A stretch of DNA of 28,914 nucleotides, from contig NZ_CALADU010000301.1 in the NCBI RefSeq assembly GCF_937890665.1, forward strand, positions 1-28,914, written 5' to 3'. This DNA is from an uncultured Subdoligranulum sp. (lineage in GTDB: Bacteria > Bacillota_A > Clostridia > Oscillospirales > Ruminococcaceae). Both the position numbers and the translations under genes were made by a program. Below, piece by piece: positions 16,116-23,528 of this stretch. The notes beneath the pieces are model-generated. The model was not told the DNA's origin, did no database searches, and saw only the letters and a list, made by a program, of their open reading frames with translations. Numbering within the stretch: position 1 is the first letter of the stretch; each line of letters starts with the position of its first letter.

Positions 16116-16142
16116 GTCAATCGTTAATAGTTAACGTATGTT
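16114..16142 (+). promoter_or_regulatory. MarR promoter with operator palindrome in the spacer
   Basis: TTGTCA (16114-16119), a 17-base spacer and TATGTT (16137-16142) place the start near 16149, 15 bases before the GTG. The spacer contains the perfect inverted repeat CGTTAA-TAG-TTAACG (16122-16136). A repressor bound there would block RNA polymerase. TTAAC-type palindromes are typical of MarR sites, so autorepression is inferred. Confidence 0.65.
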
Positions 16143-16163
16143 AAGTAAAGGGAGGAAAGGACT

Positions 16164-16679
16164 GTGGCAGAACAATCCAGTTTTGAACTGCAAGGCCTCA
16201 TTCATTATATGGGGCGCCTGCGGGAAGCCTCGGCTCAGGGCGTGCGTGCCGCACTGGCCCAAGGCCCCAAATGCCGGTTCGGCATGTTGGAACGGCTGCA
16301 GTATGCCATCCGGCAGTATGGCAAGGATGGCACTATCTATGTGAGCGATCTGGCCAGAACGGCCCAAAAGCCGATGCCCGCCATATCCCGGGCGCTGCGG
16401 CTGTTGGAGCAGGACGGCATGGTGGAGCGCCGCACCGACCCGCAGGACCGCCGCAAAACCTTGGTTTGCATCACGCCGGCGGGGCAGCAGGCATTGCAGG
16501 GCTGCGAGGAAGCGCTCAACGCTTATTTTTCCAGAGTGACAGAGCGGATCGACCCGGAACAGTTGGCCCAAATGATGGCGTGGCGCAATGTGTTGGTGGA
16601 TGCGCTGGAAGCGGAAACCGCCGCTACCTTTGCGGCCAATCAGAGGAAGGAGGCACCGAAGGATGGGAAAGATCTTTAA
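16164..16679 (+). CDS. MarR family transcriptional regulator
   Basis: This 171-residue winged-helix regulator has IYVSDLARTAQKPMPAISRA at about residues 58-77, containing the helix-turn-helix, then LRLLEQDGMVERRTDPQDRR (78-97), the wing with the DPxDRR motif diagnostic of MarR. The N- and C-terminal helices would form the dimer interface. The start is the GTG at 16164, behind GGGAGGAAAGG. Its stop is 17 bases inside the ABC exporter gene that follows. MarR genes fused to heterodimeric ABC exporters in one operon are common in Clostridia and usually respond to the drug or metabolite exported. The palindrome in its promoter supports autoregulation. Confidence 0.9.
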   Translation: MAEQSSFELQGLIHYMGRLREASAQGVRAALAQGPKCRFGMLERLQYAIRQYGKDGTIYVSDLARTAQKPMPAISRALRLLEQDGMVERRTDPQDRRKTLVCITPAGQQALQGCEEALNAYFSRVTERIDPEQLAQMMAWRNVLVDALEAETAATFAANQRKEAPKDGKDL

Positions 16680-18882
16680 GCAGTTGGGCCGTCATTGGGC
16701 GGCCTGCCTGTTGGTGTTTGCGTTGTTGGCGGTGCAGGCCTACTGTGACCTGTCCTTGCCGGATTACACCAGTAAGATTGTAGACGTGGGCATCCAGCAA
16801 GGGGGCATCGAAAGCCCGGTGCCCGACACGGTACGGGACACCACCTTGCAGGCGTTGGAACTGCTGATGACCGAGCAGGATGCCGCGCTGGCGGAACGGT
16901 GGTACAGTGAACCCGACGAAAACGGCGTGCGCACGCTGGCACAGGATACCGATGGGGCGATGCCGGAGCTGGAGCAAGCCTTTACCACGCCGGACGTGGT
17001 GCTGTATATGGCAGCGGCCCAGTATGCCGCCGCTACGCAGGGCAGCAGCGATACGGTGACGCCTATCTGGACCGATTTGGATGCGGTCTGCCTGCAATTT
17101 GAGGCGATGGCCCAAGCCCCGGGCTTTACCCAGGAGGGAGTACAGCAGCAGTTGGCAGGGGCGATGGCTGCCGTGGACGATACAGTGGCCGAAAGTCTTG
17201 CCAGCCAAGCCATGCTGCTGGTCAGTCTGGAGTACGAGGCGCAGGGCATTGCCCATACGGTGCAGATGAACTACCTCTGGCGCGTAGGCGGGCAGATGCT
17301 GGCCCTCACGCTGTTGATGGTGGTGGTAGCCATCGCGGTCGGCTTTGTGGCCTCCCGGGTGTCGGCGGCCATCGGCCGGGATCTGCGTCGGGAAACCTTC
17401 TCGGCGGTGATTCACTTCTCCCATGCCGAAATCGAGCAGTTTTCCACGGCATCCCTCATCACCCGCACCACCAACGACATCCAGCAGGTGCAGTTTGTCT
17501 GCGTGATTCTGCTGCGGATGGTGGCCTATGCCCCCATTTTGGGCATCGGCGGCATCGTTCATGTGGCCCGCAGCAACACCGGCCTGACTTGGATCACCTT
17601 CTTGGCGGTGGCGGCGCTGCTGATCCTCATTGGGGTGCTGATGAAGATCGCCATGCCCAAGTTCAAATTGATGCAGACCTTGGTAGACCGGCTGAACCTT
17701 GTCAGCCGCGAAATTCTCACCGGCATTATGCCGGTGCGTGCCTTCAGCCGGGAATCCTTTGAAGAAGCCCGGTTTGATAAGGCCAACCGGAACTTGATGC
17801 AGACCCAGCTCTTCACCAACCGCACGATGGCCGGCATGATGCCCTTCATGACGCTGATCATGAACGGAACCAGTTTGCTGATCGTCTGGTTCGGCGGCAA
17901 GGCTATGGATAACGGCACTATGCAGGTGGGTGAGATGATCGCCTTCATCACCTACACCATGCAGATCGTCATGTCTTTCCTGATGCTGGCGATGGTGGCC
18001 ATTATGCTGCCCCGGGCCGGGGTGGCTGCCGATCGTATCGACGAGGTACTGCACACCCCCGCCACCATCCATGACCCCGTGCCGGAAGTGGCCCAAAAGG
18101 TGGAGCATCGTACCCATTGGGACGGCGTGGTGCGGTTCGAGGATGTGAACTTCCGGTACCCCGGCGCCGACAGCGACGCGCTGGAGCACATCAGCTTTAC
18201 GGCCCGCCCCGGCGAGACCACCGCCATCATCGGCTCCACCGGCTGCGGCAAATCCACCTTGCTCAACCTGATCCCCCGTTTCTATGACGCTACCGGCGGC
18301 CGGGTGACCATCGATGGGGTGGATGTGCGGGATATGCCCCAGCACACCCTCCACGACCTGCTGGGTTATGTGCCCCAGAAAGGGGTGCTCTTCAGCGGGA
18401 CCATTGCCTCCAACCTGAAATTCGGCGGCCCCCAGATCTCGGACGGAGATATCCGGGATGCCGCAGCCATCGCGCAGGCCACCGATTTCATTGAGGCCAA
18501 ACCCGAGGGCTTCCAAAGCCCCATCGCGCAGGGGGGCAGCAACGTGTCGGGCGGTCAAAAACAGCGTCTTTCCATCGCCCGGGCCATCGCCAAGCATCCC
18601 CGGATCTATCTGTTCGACGACAGCTTCTCGGCGCTGGATTATAAGACCGATGTGGCGCTGCGCCGCGCGCTGAAAGCCAAGACGGACAACGCCACCGTCC
18701 TGATCGTGGCCCAGCGAATCTCCACGGTGCTTCACGCCAACCAGATTCTTGTGCTGGACGAAGGCCGAGTGGTGGGCATCGGCACCCATGCCCAGTTGCT
18801 GGAAACCTGCCCGGAATATCGGGAGATCGCCCGTAGCCAGTTGAGCCAAAAGGAATTGGGTTTGCAGAAGGAGGAGGATTGA
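16663..18882 (+). CDS. Heterodimeric ABC exporter subunit with degenerate ATP site
   Basis: This 739-residue fused permease-ATPase is about 150 residues longer than usual. The excess is a polar segment between helix 1 and helix 2 (about residues 48-205), predicted outside the cell. Walker A GSTGCGKST is at 524-532, the signature VSGGQ at 628-632, and Walker B IYLFDD at 648-653. The catalytic Glu is replaced by Asp (D653) and the switch His by Gln (Q684), the standard signs of the degenerate half of a heterodimeric exporter. The partner is the next gene, which supplies the intact Walker B Glu. The ATG at 16663 follows AGGAAGGAGG and lies inside the MarR gene. The longer frame upstream is an artefact. 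The substrate is unknown; a drug or peptide is usual. Confidence 0.92.
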   Translation: MGKIFKQLGRHWAACLLVFALLAVQAYCDLSLPDYTSKIVDVGIQQGGIESPVPDTVRDTTLQALELLMTEQDAALAERWYSEPDENGVRTLAQDTDGAMPELEQAFTTPDVVLYMAAAQYAAATQGSSDTVTPIWTDLDAVCLQFEAMAQAPGFTQEGVQQQLAGAMAAVDDTVAESLASQAMLLVSLEYEAQGIAHTVQMNYLWRVGGQMLALTLLMVVVAIAVGFVASRVSAAIGRDLRRETFSAVIHFSHAEIEQFSTASLITRTTNDIQQVQFVCVILLRMVAYAPILGIGGIVHVARSNTGLTWITFLAVAALLILIGVLMKIAMPKFKLMQTLVDRLNLVSREILTGIMPVRAFSRESFEEARFDKANRNLMQTQLFTNRTMAGMMPFMTLIMNGTSLLIVWFGGKAMDNGTMQVGEMIAFITYTMQIVMSFLMLAMVAIMLPRAGVAADRIDEVLHTPATIHDPVPEVAQKVEHRTHWDGVVRFEDVNFRYPGADSDALEHISFTARPGETTAIIGSTGCGKSTLLNLIPRFYDATGGRVTIDGVDVRDMPQHTLHDLLGYVPQKGVLFSGTIASNLKFGGPQISDGDIRDAAAIAQATDFIEAKPEGFQSPIAQGGSNVSGGQKQRLSIARAIAKHPRIYLFDDSFSALDYKTDVALRRALKAKTDNATVLIVAQRISTVLHANQILVLDEGRVVGIGTHAQLLETCPEYREIARSQLSQKELGLQKEED

Positions 18883-18883
18883 G

Positions 18884-20695
18884 ATGCCAAGACCCGGACG
18901 TATGACCACCGAGCGTGCCAAGGACTTCAAGGGTACGCTGCGGCAGTTGCTGCGCGCCATGAGCCGGTATAAACTGTCCATGGCCGTGGTGGTGCTATTT
19001 GCCATTCTTTCCACCATTTTCAATATCGCCGGCCCCAAGATCTTGGCGCAGGCTACCACGGCGCTGGCCACCGGTTGGGTGGCCAAACTGCGAGGCACCG
19101 GCGGCATCGACTTTGTCTTTATCGGCCGCATCCTGCTGATCTTGTTGGGGATGTATCTGCTCTCCTCGGCGTTCAGCTTTATCCAAAGCTGGCTGATGAG
19201 CGGCCTTTCCCAGAAGGTCTGCTATGACTTCCGCCGCCAGATCAGCGAAAAGATCAACCGCCTGCCGCTGGCCTACTTTGAAAAGCGCACGGTGGGCGAG
19301 GTGCTCTCCCGCATTACCAACGATGTGGATACCTTGGGCCAAAGCCTGAACCAGAGCATCACCCAGTTCATCACCAGCGTCACCACGATGATCGGCGTGC
19401 TGATCATGATGCTGTCCATCAGCCCCCAGATGACCCTTATTGCGCTGCTGATTTTGCCGGTATCGCTGGTCTTGGTATTTATCGTGGTGCATTTCAGCCA
19501 GCGGTTCTTCAAAGCCCAGCAGGCCACCTTGGGCGTGGTCAACGGGCAGGTGGAGGAAGTCTACTCCGGCCACACCGTCATCAAGGCGTTCAACCGGGAG
19601 CAGGCCGTCCTCGACGAGTTCAACGCCGCCAACGACCAGCTCTACGCTTCGGCGTGGAAGAGCCAATTCCTCTCGGGCTTGATGATGCCCATTATGAACT
19701 TTGTGGGCAATCTGGGCTATGTGGCGGTGGCCATTGTGGGCAGCATCTTTGCCGCGGGGGGCATCATCACCATCGGTGACATTCAGGCCTTCATTCAGTA
19801 TGTCAAAAACTTTACCCAGCCCATCCAACAGCTCTCGCAGGTGTCCAACATGCTGCAAAGTATGGCCGCTGCGGCTGAGCGAGTCTTTGAATTTTTGGCC
19901 GAGGAAGAGGAGGATCAGACCGCCGATCCTGCTCGCCGGGCCGACCCTGCCACCATCGACGGTCAGGTGACCTTCGACCATGTGAAGTTCGGCTATACGC
20001 CGGAAAAAACCATCATCCACAACTTTAGCTGCACGGTGCAGCCCGGCCAGAAGGTGGCCATTGTGGGCCCCACCGGCGCCGGCAAGACCACCATGGTCAA
20101 ACTGCTCATGCGGTTCTACGATGTGGATTCCGGTTCCATCACGCTGAACGGCCACGATGTGCGGGACTTTGACCGCACCGCCCTGCGGGAAGGCTTCGGC
20201 ATGGTGCTGCAAGATACCTGGCTGTTCCAAGGCACCATTATGGAGAATATCCGCTATGGCCGTCTGGATGCCACCGACGAGGAAGTGGTGGCTGCCGCCA
20301 AAGCTGCAGGGGCGGACCATTTCATCCGCACCCTGCCCGGCGGATACCAGATGGAACTCAACGAGGATGCCTCCAACGTCAGTCAGGGGCAAAAGCAGCT
20401 CCTGACCATCGCCCGCACCATTCTGGCCGACAACCGGATTTTGGTGCTGGACGAGGCGACCAGCAGCGTGGATACCCGCACCGAACAGCGGATCCAAACG
20501 GCTATGGACCGGCTCATGCAGGGACGTACCAGCTTCATCATTGCCCACCGGTTGTCCACCATCCGCAACGCCGACCTGATCTTGGTGATGCGGGACGGCG
20601 ACATTGTGGAGCAGGGCACCCACGACGAGTTGATGGAAGCGGGCGGCTTCTACGCCGACCTGTACAACAGCCAGTTTGAGGACGTGACAGCGTGA
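18884..20695 (+). CDS. Heterodimeric ABC exporter subunit with catalytic ATP site
   Basis: This 603-residue inner-membrane protein has six helices followed by an ATPase domain. Walker A GPTGAGKTT is near residues 395-403. The signature is the deviant VSQGQ at 499-503 rather than SGGQ. Walker B has the catalytic Glu (E524 in LDEATSSVD) and the switch His is present (H555 in IAHRLSTI). This complements the upstream subunit exactly. The deviant signature would face the degenerate Walker site of the partner, leaving one competent ATP site. The ATG at 18884 is one base after the upstream stop, behind AAGGAGGAGG, so the subunits should be made in equal amounts. No clear terminator follows. Confidence 0.92.
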   Translation: MPRPGRMTTERAKDFKGTLRQLLRAMSRYKLSMAVVVLFAILSTIFNIAGPKILAQATTALATGWVAKLRGTGGIDFVFIGRILLILLGMYLLSSAFSFIQSWLMSGLSQKVCYDFRRQISEKINRLPLAYFEKRTVGEVLSRITNDVDTLGQSLNQSITQFITSVTTMIGVLIMMLSISPQMTLIALLILPVSLVLVFIVVHFSQRFFKAQQATLGVVNGQVEEVYSGHTVIKAFNREQAVLDEFNAANDQLYASAWKSQFLSGLMMPIMNFVGNLGYVAVAIVGSIFAAGGIITIGDIQAFIQYVKNFTQPIQQLSQVSNMLQSMAAAAERVFEFLAEEEEDQTADPARRADPATIDGQVTFDHVKFGYTPEKTIIHNFSCTVQPGQKVAIVGPTGAGKTTMVKLLMRFYDVDSGSITLNGHDVRDFDRTALREGFGMVLQDTWLFQGTIMENIRYGRLDATDEEVVAAAKAAGADHFIRTLPGGYQMELNEDASNVSQGQKQLLTIARTILADNRILVLDEATSSVDTRTEQRIQTAMDRLMQGRTSFIIAHRLSTIRNADLILVMRDGDIVEQGTHDELMEAGGFYADLYNSQFEDVTA

Positions 20696-21020
20696 AAAGC
20701 AGCGGTGGATTTTGTAACAATTTCTTGACATTTATCTGAAATAAAGATAGAATAAAATACAGGAAATAGAGAAGTTCTGCCGCACCGATTTTGCGGGGAG
20801 TTTCATAGGGTGTCGCCCACCGGGAACACCGCTTTTCACCAATGTGCAACGCCTGATTTTGGCTTTTTTCGTTTGTTTCACGGTTTCGCGCTCGAAGTGT
20901 GTGCATTTTTGCCCGTTTTGGTCGCGGCTTACTGTGTATTGCTATAGAAAAAACTGCATAAGGCTAAAAGCGTCCCGCTGTGCTGTGCCCTCCTACCATT
21001 TGTAAGGAGTGAAGTCGACT
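20696..21020 (+). other. Long leader region of RNase Y
   Basis: This 325-base stretch has no supported gene. It starts with a strong promoter, so the mRNA would carry about 260 untranslated bases. Foldbacks include CCGCA/TGCGG near 20780-20800 and GGTGT-CCC-GGG-ACACC near 20812-20834, then GGCTTTTTTCG near 20860. I could not match it to a riboswitch or known small RNA. It could be an RNA regulator, a small RNA ending at the T-run, or an autoregulatory leader of the nuclease gene. Confidence 0.45.
20725..20753 (+). promoter_or_regulatory. Promoter of the rny leader
   Basis: A perfect TTGACA (20725-20730), a 17-base spacer and TAGAAT (20748-20753) predict a start near 20760, far upstream of the RNase Y ATG at 21021. 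Confidence 0.7.
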
Positions 21021-22574
21021 ATGCAGCCCATCATTGTTGTGGTGCTGGTCCTTGTCGTCGCTGCTGTGGTCGGGGCGCTTTGCTTTTACCTTGGCGGAGA
21101 AAACCGCAAACGCACCGCCGAGGCAAAACTCGGTTCTGCCGAAGAGGAAGCCAAGCGCATCGTAAACGAGGCCATCAAGGCCGCCGAACAGAAACGCAAG
21201 GAAACCATCATCGAAGCGAAGGATGAAGCCTTCAAACTCAAGAGCGACGCCGATAAGGAAATCAAGGACCGTCGGGCCGAAGTTTCCCGTCAGGAACGCC
21301 GCATGGACCAAAAAGAAGAAGCGCTGGATAAGCGCACCGCCGCTTTGGAGCGGAAGGAAGAGGAACTCAAGCGCCGCAGCGAGACGGTGGAAGCCCGTCT
21401 GGATGAGCTGGAACAGCTCAAGCTGCGCCAGACCGAAAAGCTGGAAACCATCGCCGGCATGACCAAGGAGGATGCCCGGGCCGTACTGCTCAAGCAGGTG
21501 GACGACGAGCTGACCCACGAAAAGGCGATGAAGATCAGCGCCTATCAGGCCAACATGAAGGACGAGTGCGACCAGATCGCCCGTGATCTGGTGGGGCAGG
21601 CCATTGCCCGCTGCGCCGCCGACGCCACCAGCGAAGCCACCGTCAGCGTGGTGCCGCTGCCCAGTGACGAGATGAAGGGCCGGATCATCGGCCGTGAAGG
21701 CCGCAATATCCGTGCGCTGGAGACGGCTACCGGATGCGATTTGATCATCGATGACACGCCGGAAGCCATCACGCTGTCCAGCTTCGACCAGACCCGCCGC
21801 GAGGTGGCCCGGATGGCGCTGGAACGCCTGATTGCCGACGGCCGTATCCATCCCGCCCGCATCGAGGAGACGGTGGACAAGTGCCGCCGCGAACTGGAAG
21901 TGCAGATGAAGCGGGAAGGCGACAAGGCGGTCATGGATCTGGGCATCCACAGCCTGCATCCCGACTTGGTCAAGCTCATCGGACGGCTCAAGTACCGCAC
22001 CAGCTTTGGCCAGAACGTCCTGAACCACTCCATCGAGGTGGCTTGGCTGGCCGGTCTGATGGCCGGCGAACTGGGCGTCAACGTCCAGATGGCCCGCCGC
22101 GCCGGTTTGCTGCATGACATCGGCAAGGCGCTGGATCACGAGATCGAGGGCAGCCACGTCCAGATCGGCGTGGATATCTGCAAGAAATACCGCGAGAACC
22201 CCCAGATCATCCATGCGGTGGAAGCCCACCACGGCGATGTGGAGCCCAAGACCACCTTGGCCTTCATCATCATGGCTGCGGACGCCATCTCGGCGGCCCG
22301 GCCCGGTGCCCGCCGTGAGAATATGGAGAGCTACATCAAGCGTCTGGAAACGCTGGAAGCTCTCTGCAACGGCTTCGAGGGCGTAGAAAGCTCCTACGCC
22401 GTGCAGGCCGGCCGCGAAGTGCGGATTCTGGTCCAGCCGGACAAGGTCAGCGACGATCAGGTGGTCCTGCTGGCCCGCAATGTGGCCAAAAAGATCGAGA
22501 GCGAGCTGGATTACCCCGGTCAGATCAAGGTCAGTGTCATTCGCGAGAGCCGCGCCACCGAGTACGCAAAATAA
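21021..22574 (+). CDS. rny: Ribonuclease Y
   Basis: This 517-residue protein has the normal length for RNase Y, the membrane-anchored endonuclease that starts mRNA decay in Firmicutes. An N-terminal membrane helix (about residues 3-24) is followed by a long charged coiled coil (about 28-200). A KH RNA-binding domain with [12 protein letters not shown] follows, whose GREG begins at G224. Last comes an HD hydrolase domain with [12 protein letters not shown], in which H365 and D366 are the metal ligands. A GTG at 21009 overlaps the AAGGAG ribosome binding site, so I chose the ATG at 21021. It has its own promoter with a long leader and ends at a strong terminator. All key motifs are intact. Confidence 0.96.
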   Translation: MQPIIVVVLVLVVAAVVGALCFYLGGENRKRTAEAKLGSAEEEAKRIVNEAIKAAEQKRKETIIEAKDEAFKLKSDADKEIKDRRAEVSRQERRMDQKEEALDKRTAALERKEEELKRRSETVEARLDELEQLKLRQTEKLETIAGMTKEDARAVLLKQVDDELTHEKAMKISAYQANMKDECDQIARDLVGQAIARCAADATSEATVSVVPLPSDEMKGRIIGREGRNIRALETATGCDLIIDDTPEAITLSSFDQTRREVARMALERLIADGRIHPARIEETVDKCRRELEVQMKREGDKAVMDLGIHSLHPDLVKLIGRLKYRTSFGQNVLNHSIEVAWLAGLMAGELGVNVQMARRAGLLHDIGKALDHEIEGSHVQIGVDICKKYRENPQIIHAVEAHHGDVEPKTTLAFIIMAADAISAARPGARRENMESYIKRLETLEALCNGFEGVESSYAVQAGREVRILVQPDKVSDDQVVLLARNVAKKIESELDYPGQIKVSVIRESRATEYAK

Positions 22575-22585
22575 GAAACTTTGCA

Positions 22586-22619
22586 GGCAGTCCGCCGCGG
22601 CGGACTGCCTTTTGTTTTA
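22586..22619 (+). terminator. Terminator of rny
   Basis: GGCAGTCCGCCG and CGGCGGACTGCC form a perfect 24-base palindrome (22586-22609), followed by TTTTGTTTTA. Confidence 0.92.
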
Positions 22620-22628
22620 TCTTTTGGC

Positions 22629-22657
22629 TTGCATATTCCCGCCCGGCGGCTTATAAT
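22629..22657 (+). promoter_or_regulatory. Promoter of the racemase gene
   Basis: TTGCAT (22629-22634), a 17-base spacer and a perfect TATAAT (22652-22657) give a start near 22664. The strong AAAGGAGGGG ribosome binding site (22677-22686) follows closely. Confidence 0.72.
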
Positions 22658-22722
22658 ATACAGTATCTTAGTGTATAAAGGAGGGGTGCGCCACGTCGCA
22701 GAATCCATCGCCGCGCAAACCT

Positions 22723-23436
22723 GTGCTGGGCATTCTGGGCGGGCTGGGGCCTGCCGCCAGTTGCTATCTGTACCAGATGCTCATCGACCATACCCCTGCC
22801 GGTTGTGACCAAGACCATCTGGATCTTGTCATTTCGTCGCGGGCGTCCACGCCGGACCGCACGGCGTTTATTCTGGGCAAAAGCAAGGAAGACCCCTTCG
22901 CCGTCATGGAACAAGACGGGTTCAGCCTTGTGAACTACGGCGCCACCGTATTGGCCATCCCCTGCAACACCGCCCACTATTTCTATGACCGTCTGGCCGA
23001 AGCACTGCCGGTGCCGGTGCTCAATATGCCCCGCCTTACGGTGGAGGATGCCAAGGCCGCGGGCTGCACCAAGCTGGGCATTCTGGCCACCGAGGGCACG
23101 CTGGCTGCCGAAACTTACCAGTTGGCCTGCCAACGGGCAGGCATCGGCTGGGCGGTGCCCTCGCCGGAACATCAGCAGGGGATCACCTCGGTGATCTATG
23201 ACGACATTAAGCAGGGCCGCCGCGCCGATATGGGAAAATTCAACGCTGCGGTAGCGGACCTGAAAGCGCAGGGCTGCGACCGGGCGGTGCTGGGCTGCAC
23301 CGAGCTGAGCCTCGTCAAGCGTGACGAGCATCTGGACGGCTTTTTCATCGACAGTACCGAGGTACTCTGCCGCCACGCCCTGTTGGCCTGCGGCGTGACG
23401 CCCATCGGTTTTGACGAGACGGGAGGGCAGCCATGA
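22723..23436 (+). CDS. Aspartate/glutamate racemase family protein
   Basis: This protein has 237 residues from the GTG at 22723. It is a cofactor-independent two-cysteine racemase. VLGILGGLGPAAS opens the first domain, and the two active-site cysteines are in IPCNTAHY (C81) and LGCTELSL (C192). It should interconvert L- and D-aspartate, glutamate or a related amino acid, perhaps for cell-wall use; the substrate is unknown. The start is odd. The strong AAAGGAGG site at 22677-22684 points to 22693, where the in-frame codon is ACG, giving a natural N-terminus TSQNPSPRKPVLGILGG. No ATG, GTG or TTG exists in frame between the upstream stop at 22669 and the GTG at 22723, which lacks a ribosome binding site. 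The real protein may start at 22693. Confidence 0.85.
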   Translation: MLGILGGLGPAASCYLYQMLIDHTPAGCDQDHLDLVISSRASTPDRTAFILGKSKEDPFAVMEQDGFSLVNYGATVLAIPCNTAHYFYDRLAEALPVPVLNMPRLTVEDAKAAGCTKLGILATEGTLAAETYQLACQRAGIGWAVPSPEHQQGITSVIYDDIKQGRRADMGKFNAAVADLKAQGCDRAVLGCTELSLVKRDEHLDGFFIDSTEVLCRHALLACGVTPIGFDETGGQP

Positions 23437-23489
23437 AAACGAGCCCCCGCTGCCGCCAGCCCGGTTTTCGAATGTGCCGGGTCGCTTGA
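23433..23489 (+). CDS. Possible 18-residue peptide
   Basis: This short frame reads MKTSPRCRQPGFRMCRVA. Its ATG overlaps the racemase stop as ATGA, and GGGAGGG lies seven bases upstream, so it looks translatable by coupling. It is basic, with two cysteines and no membrane segment. It may be a chance frame or a leader peptide before metG. I do not recognise it. Confidence 0.25.
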   Translation: MKTSPRCRQPGFRMCRVA

Positions 23490-23528
23490 ACGCACAGAAA
23501 GTCAGTAGGAAGATTTTGTAGGAAAGGG

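Noticed and set aside
16624..19131. Open frame of 835 codons on the minus strand
   Set aside because: Antisense to the two well-supported ABC exporter genes; composition is that of a codon-bias shadow.
20760..20870. 6S RNA or signal recognition particle RNA in the rny leader
   Set aside because: No GGAAGGAAGCAGCC-type SRP core, and no closing stem pairing the two ends as in 6S RNA; left as an unassigned leader.
23437..23528. Possible T-box in front of metG
   Set aside because: Only about 90 bases, without a specifier stem or a terminator.
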